Assembly (NCBI RefSeq): GCF_000004075.3
Contig: NC_026656.2
Span: forward strand, 17,494,607-17,558,606
Source: Cucumis sativus
Lineage: Eukaryota; Streptophyta; Magnoliopsida; Cucurbitales; Cucurbitaceae
Length of the DNA stretch: 64,000 nucleotides
Direction of reading: 5' to 3'
The notes beneath the pieces are model-generated. The model was not told the origin of the DNA. It did not search any database and worked only from the letters and a program-made list of their open reading frames with translations. Shown here piece after piece: positions 60,420 through 64,000 of the stretch; the first letter of the stretch is position 1; each line of letters opens with the position of its first letter. Made by a program: the position numbers and the translations under genes.

Positions 60420-60600
60420 ATTAATGGGTTCCTCTTCTTCTTCTTCTTTTTCTTCCCTGGTAACTGATACCAAACAAAACAACCCTTTATTTTTCTCTAA
60501 TCTTGAAACTTGAAAAAGGAAAATTTCCCTTGTTTTCTTGCAGACTCCTCTGCTCTGAGAACTTGGAACGAAGAAGAAGAAGAAGAAGAATAAGAAACAG
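60420..60600 (-). repeat. GAA/CTT-rich leader tracts upstream of PM-ANT1
   Basis: Two trinucleotide runs, (CTT)n near 60426-60450 and (GAA)n near 60570-60592, lie in the likely leader and promoter. Such purine/pyrimidine tracts are common in plant leaders. Confidence 0.7.
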
Positions 60601-61694
60601 CGCTACGATTCCCGAAAAGAAAAAGGGTACTTGAAATGGCAGCCAAAGGTTGAACTTGATGGGATGGTAATGAAAACCGACGGTTCTGATTGGTTGTGAT
60701 CAGGTTGAGGCATGGAAATACACGCGAAGAGGGATCGATTTTATATCCTTCTTATCTCTCTACGTAATTCCCTTTTCCAAATCCAAACTCACTAATCGTT
60801 GCTTAAAGATGAACTCGTTTGTTTCTATCAAATTTGATCATTTCATAACGTGTTCGTTTAGCCGATTTTTGGCGGACCCATCTACCAAACTTCTTTCCTT
60901 TGTAAATCTCCAATAATTTAATTTAAGTTTCACTAATGTTAAATATATTTTAATTTTTTTTTGTCAACTTTTTTATAAAATATGAAAATAAATGTGTGGC
61001 AATGATATGGAGTCAACCAGAACGAACACATATATACAATACTCTCTTCTAAAAAAGTATGGTATAGATTATGAATGGTGTCTTAGAAAAAATATTGAAC
61101 TTCAGTTACATTAAAAATATAGTTTTGGGAGAAGAAGAAAAAAAATCAATTTTTATTAACCAACTTTGACAAGTTTCAATCTTTTACCTAACATGTAGGA
61201 TTCATCAAATTGGAGCATTCTTTACCATTTAATTGATTTTCTCTAATTCACTAACAATTGCCAAAATAATGCACAAAATGGACTATGCAATAATACGCCC
61301 AAACTCAGCAATGTCAGCAAAATTTCAAATCCTAAATTTAGGAAAAAAGCCAATATTTTTCTCTTTTTAATTCAATGACATAAGATAACATTTCTGCGTA
61401 GAAGAGGAAGACGACGATTGATGAAAAAGATGTAAGAGAGGATGCCCAAAGAAAGCACAATACAAAGTTTCTTAAAAAGCATTTGGCGGTAATGACCTAA
61501 ATAAACGGCAGTGGAAGGTCAGAAGTACAAATGCATAGCTCTTTTAAGTCTAACTTATGATTGCTGATCAAATAAGCAATAATTATAGTGAATTAATCCA
61601 TTTTTGGTTCAGATATAGAAAATTACAAACAAATTTCATCCCTTAGTAGCTTCTTTATTTTGATAAGAAAAAGGGACATGGCGGCTGCAGAAAC
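60600..61694. other. Intergenic between PM-ANT1 and the GH32 gene
   Basis: The left part is the PM-ANT1 promoter and the right 200-300 bp the likely 3' UTR of the GH32 gene. No gene is seen. Confidence 0.55.
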
Positions 61695-63925
61695 TCATTT
61701 GATTTCTGCATTTGACATGTTCCAAGCCTTCAAACTGGAAATCACTACAGTTTGAGTTCCATTGTTGAATGCGTATAAACGAGCATTGTTATTGACAGCC
61801 AAAGTCGGATATACTCGGGATGTGATGCATGTTTTTCCTTTTCCTCCAAAGCTTTCGACTATAGAGTGGTCTACCTGCAAAGTTTGATGGCAAAAAATGA
61901 GAAACGAAAGCAACCTAAGCGAATGAAAAACAAACACAAACTAATAGGGAAATACCAGTGTTCTCAGTGATATCTTTTTGTAGCATGGGTCTATGTCTAC
62001 AAACGCCCCATGAGCGGTTTTATCTACCTCCTTTCTGAAAGAAGACCTATCAGTGTAAGAGAAACAGCCAATCAGTTGGGTTTGCATTCTGAAAAAAGAA
62101 CTTAAAAAATGCTTGTAAATAGAAAGCCATGGGCATGGATTTAACCTGCTTTGATCACTGCACATAAGCACTACATATCTGTTATGAGCTTTGAGAATAT
62201 GAAAATATATTGCAGTGTGTTCAGATAAGTCATTGGAGGCCAAAACCAACAAGCCAAAGGGTCCAACTCTGCCATTTACTGATGCATCTCTTTTGCTACA
62301 CAGCACTTGAGGATCAAGAACACCCCATCTCGTGTCCACTGACTCTGCCTCCTCTAAGTATGGAAGCTCAAAGGAAACCTCCACGTCCACCTTGAACCAT
62401 TTGATCAATCATACAATCAAATCAAGAAAAATCTCGATAATGAACAATAGTTGAGTCTAATAGGATGACACCTAACAAGAATGCCAAGAACAACAATGGG
62501 CGGGCACAAAGAACACTCAAAGAAAGAAGTATACATTGCAATATCAATGAAGAAAATTAGAAACTACGATACACAGTAGCCTTTAGAGAGGGTTCTGCTC
62601 TCCCAAATTCACCAATGAAAGTTCCACAGAATTCTCACGCCTTCCTCACAACCAAACTAAAAGCTCTAGCAAATTTACTGTCTATATCCTAATATCCCCC
62701 TTTTAACAAACGCACTAATTTTCTACTGATAATGTCTACTATATCTCCAAATAGGGCTTCCACAGAAACTATTGATCACACGGTGTCAAATACGAACCTG
62801 GGAAGCTGAGCCACCAAGAACTTCCATTGTTGATCTCCCTCTAAGTTCTTTATGATGCAAGCTAAAATGGTTCCTGCGTAACATCTTAATTTCCTTGACT
62901 GGCCATTGTATCAACTGCCTTCCCGTCTTGGATAGCCAAATCTTTCGAGGAATCGCCTGCATTTCGAAAATTAAGAACCAAGATTCATTCCAATTCCTAC
63001 TTCCATAATCTAAGACATGAAAATGGATCATAATTTACAAACATTCCAAAATTTACCTGAAGTCCAGACCATCCCTTATTGATATCATCTTGTCTGCTAT
63101 CAGATTCATTAACCCAACCCCACAATATCCTCCTCTTTTGGGAACTATCATAAAACGTCTTGGAAGCATAAAACTTTCCATAATCATATCTCAACCCTAA
63201 ATTTATTCCTTTAAAGTCAAACCCAGGACCATAATCAGAAGTGAACTTCTCTTTCTCAGGGACATAACTTCCCAATGTATAATGATCACTAGAATTAAAG
63301 CTAGCTTTCATCACATACTTAACACCAACCCCAAATCCACTAGAGAAACCAATCCCATTCGTTCCATTAAGCATCACAGGGTAAAAATCAGGACATTCCC
63401 AAGTTCCAGAATCTTGAGAAGAATAAAGAGGAAACCTGAACTGATGCCAGCGAACGAAGTCCTCACTTCTGTAAAGCATCGCTGCTCCTCCATAGCTCGT
63501 CTGCCCTCCAATGGCGACCCTCCATTCTCCATCTGGGCCCTGCCAAGCTGTAGTTGGGTCTCTAAATCTGTTTCTTTCCAACCCATCGGGAGGAGCAATA
63601 ATTGGATTTTGGGAGAATTTTCTCCACTTTTCAAGAAAAGGGTCTGAATAATTGGCGGGTATTGCTAAATTCTGAACCTGCTGGGAACTGGAATCAATTC
63701 CAGTGTAGAGAATGCGGGGTTTGTTCTCGGGGAGGAAGGAGACTGAGCCGGACCAGCAACCATTGATATCAAATGGATCAGTGGGCTCAAGGGCATGATT
63801 CAAATGGACCCAATTGATTAGATCGTATGATATTGAATGAGCCCACACCATTTTGCTATTGAAAACAGCTCCATTGGGATTGTGTTGATAGAAAAAGTGG
63901 TAAATTCCCTTGTAGAACATTGGTC
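61695..63925 (-). CDS. GH32 cell-wall invertase / fructan exohydrolase (5' end off window)
   Basis: Five exons (63057-63925, 62798-62956, 62146-62390, 61956-62046, 61695-61874) encode about 514 residues. The first visible exon begins [19 protein letters not shown]. So the signal-peptide exon and the 9-nt mini-exon with the catalytic Asp of NDPN lie beyond the right edge. Present are [13 protein letters not shown] (transition-state Asp) and WECPDFYPV, the acid-base Glu motif with Pro as in cell-wall rather than vacuolar enzymes. The C-terminal beta-sandwich ends [20 protein letters not shown]. It should act in the apoplast on sucrose or fructan. The segment [16 protein letters not shown] lacks the Asp/Lys pair that defines true cell-wall invertase, so it looks closer to the CWINV3/6 group with exohydrolase activity. 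Confidence 0.92.
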
Positions 63926-64000
63926 CTTTCAATCAACAAATTGCAAAAAAATCATACTTTTTAACGAATAATTAGGCAAATTTATTGTATTTTATTTCAT

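Noticed and set aside
1-64000. tRNA, rRNA or a known plant microRNA precursor
   Set aside because: By-eye search for tRNA box A/B patterns and for common conserved miRNA sequences found none. A covariance-model scan would be needed to exclude weak cases.

Overview
The window is nuclear DNA from a flowering plant, most likely a cucurbit close to Cucumis. The reasons are intron-rich genes with GT-AG splicing, very AT-rich intergenic DNA full of microsatellites and old repeats, and twelve plant-type genes. The stearoyl-ACP desaturase transit peptide at the left edge looks, from memory, like the cucumber enzyme. No bacterial, viral, rRNA, tRNA or CRISPR feature was found. I rebuilt the exons by hand from splice sites and conserved protein sequence. 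Every multi-exon model keeps its reading frame across all junctions.

Layout, left to right: (1) 224-348, minus, first exon of plastid stearoyl-ACP desaturase, continuing off the left edge. (2) 5269-5559, plus, small membrane-anchored DnaJ-type zinc-finger protein. (3) An 11 kb gene-poor stretch with repeats and minisatellites. (4) 16935-18239, plus, F-box/Sel1/MYND protein. (5) 18.2-23.9 kb, gene-poor and repeat-rich. (6) 23950-29010, minus, meiotic axis HORMA protein ASY1, 22 coding exons. (7) 30222-32661, minus, SCP1/CTD-like phosphatase SSP4. (8) 36934-39266, minus, TOM20, with a solo LTR in an intron. (9) 40785-43189, plus, mitochondrial CoA carrier. (10) 44507-46579, plus, IQM calmodulin-binding protein. 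(11) 47723-49111, minus, heat stress factor HSFA2. (12) 49.1-56.1 kb, gene-poor. (13) 56117-56545, plus, CC-type-like glutaredoxin. (14) 58481-60348, minus, plasma-membrane type adenine nucleotide carrier PM-ANT1. (15) 61695-63925, minus, GH32 cell-wall invertase or fructan exohydrolase, continuing off the right edge.

The genes do not form an operon-like pathway. The one suggestive pairing is TOM20 and the CoA carrier, two mitochondrial genes transcribed divergently from a region with site II, telo-box and ABRE-like motifs. The most interesting points are the extreme exon structure of ASY1 (start codon alone in a coding exon, a GC-AG intron, a 13-nt microexon), heat-shock elements and a possible truncated isoform at HSFA2, a long spliced upstream ORF in the CoA-carrier leader, loss of the invertase-defining Asp/Lys pair in the GH32 enzyme, a dated-looking solo LTR, and a dispersed repeat family built from CTATCA-N-TGATAG palindromes. 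I found no clearly new multi-gene system.
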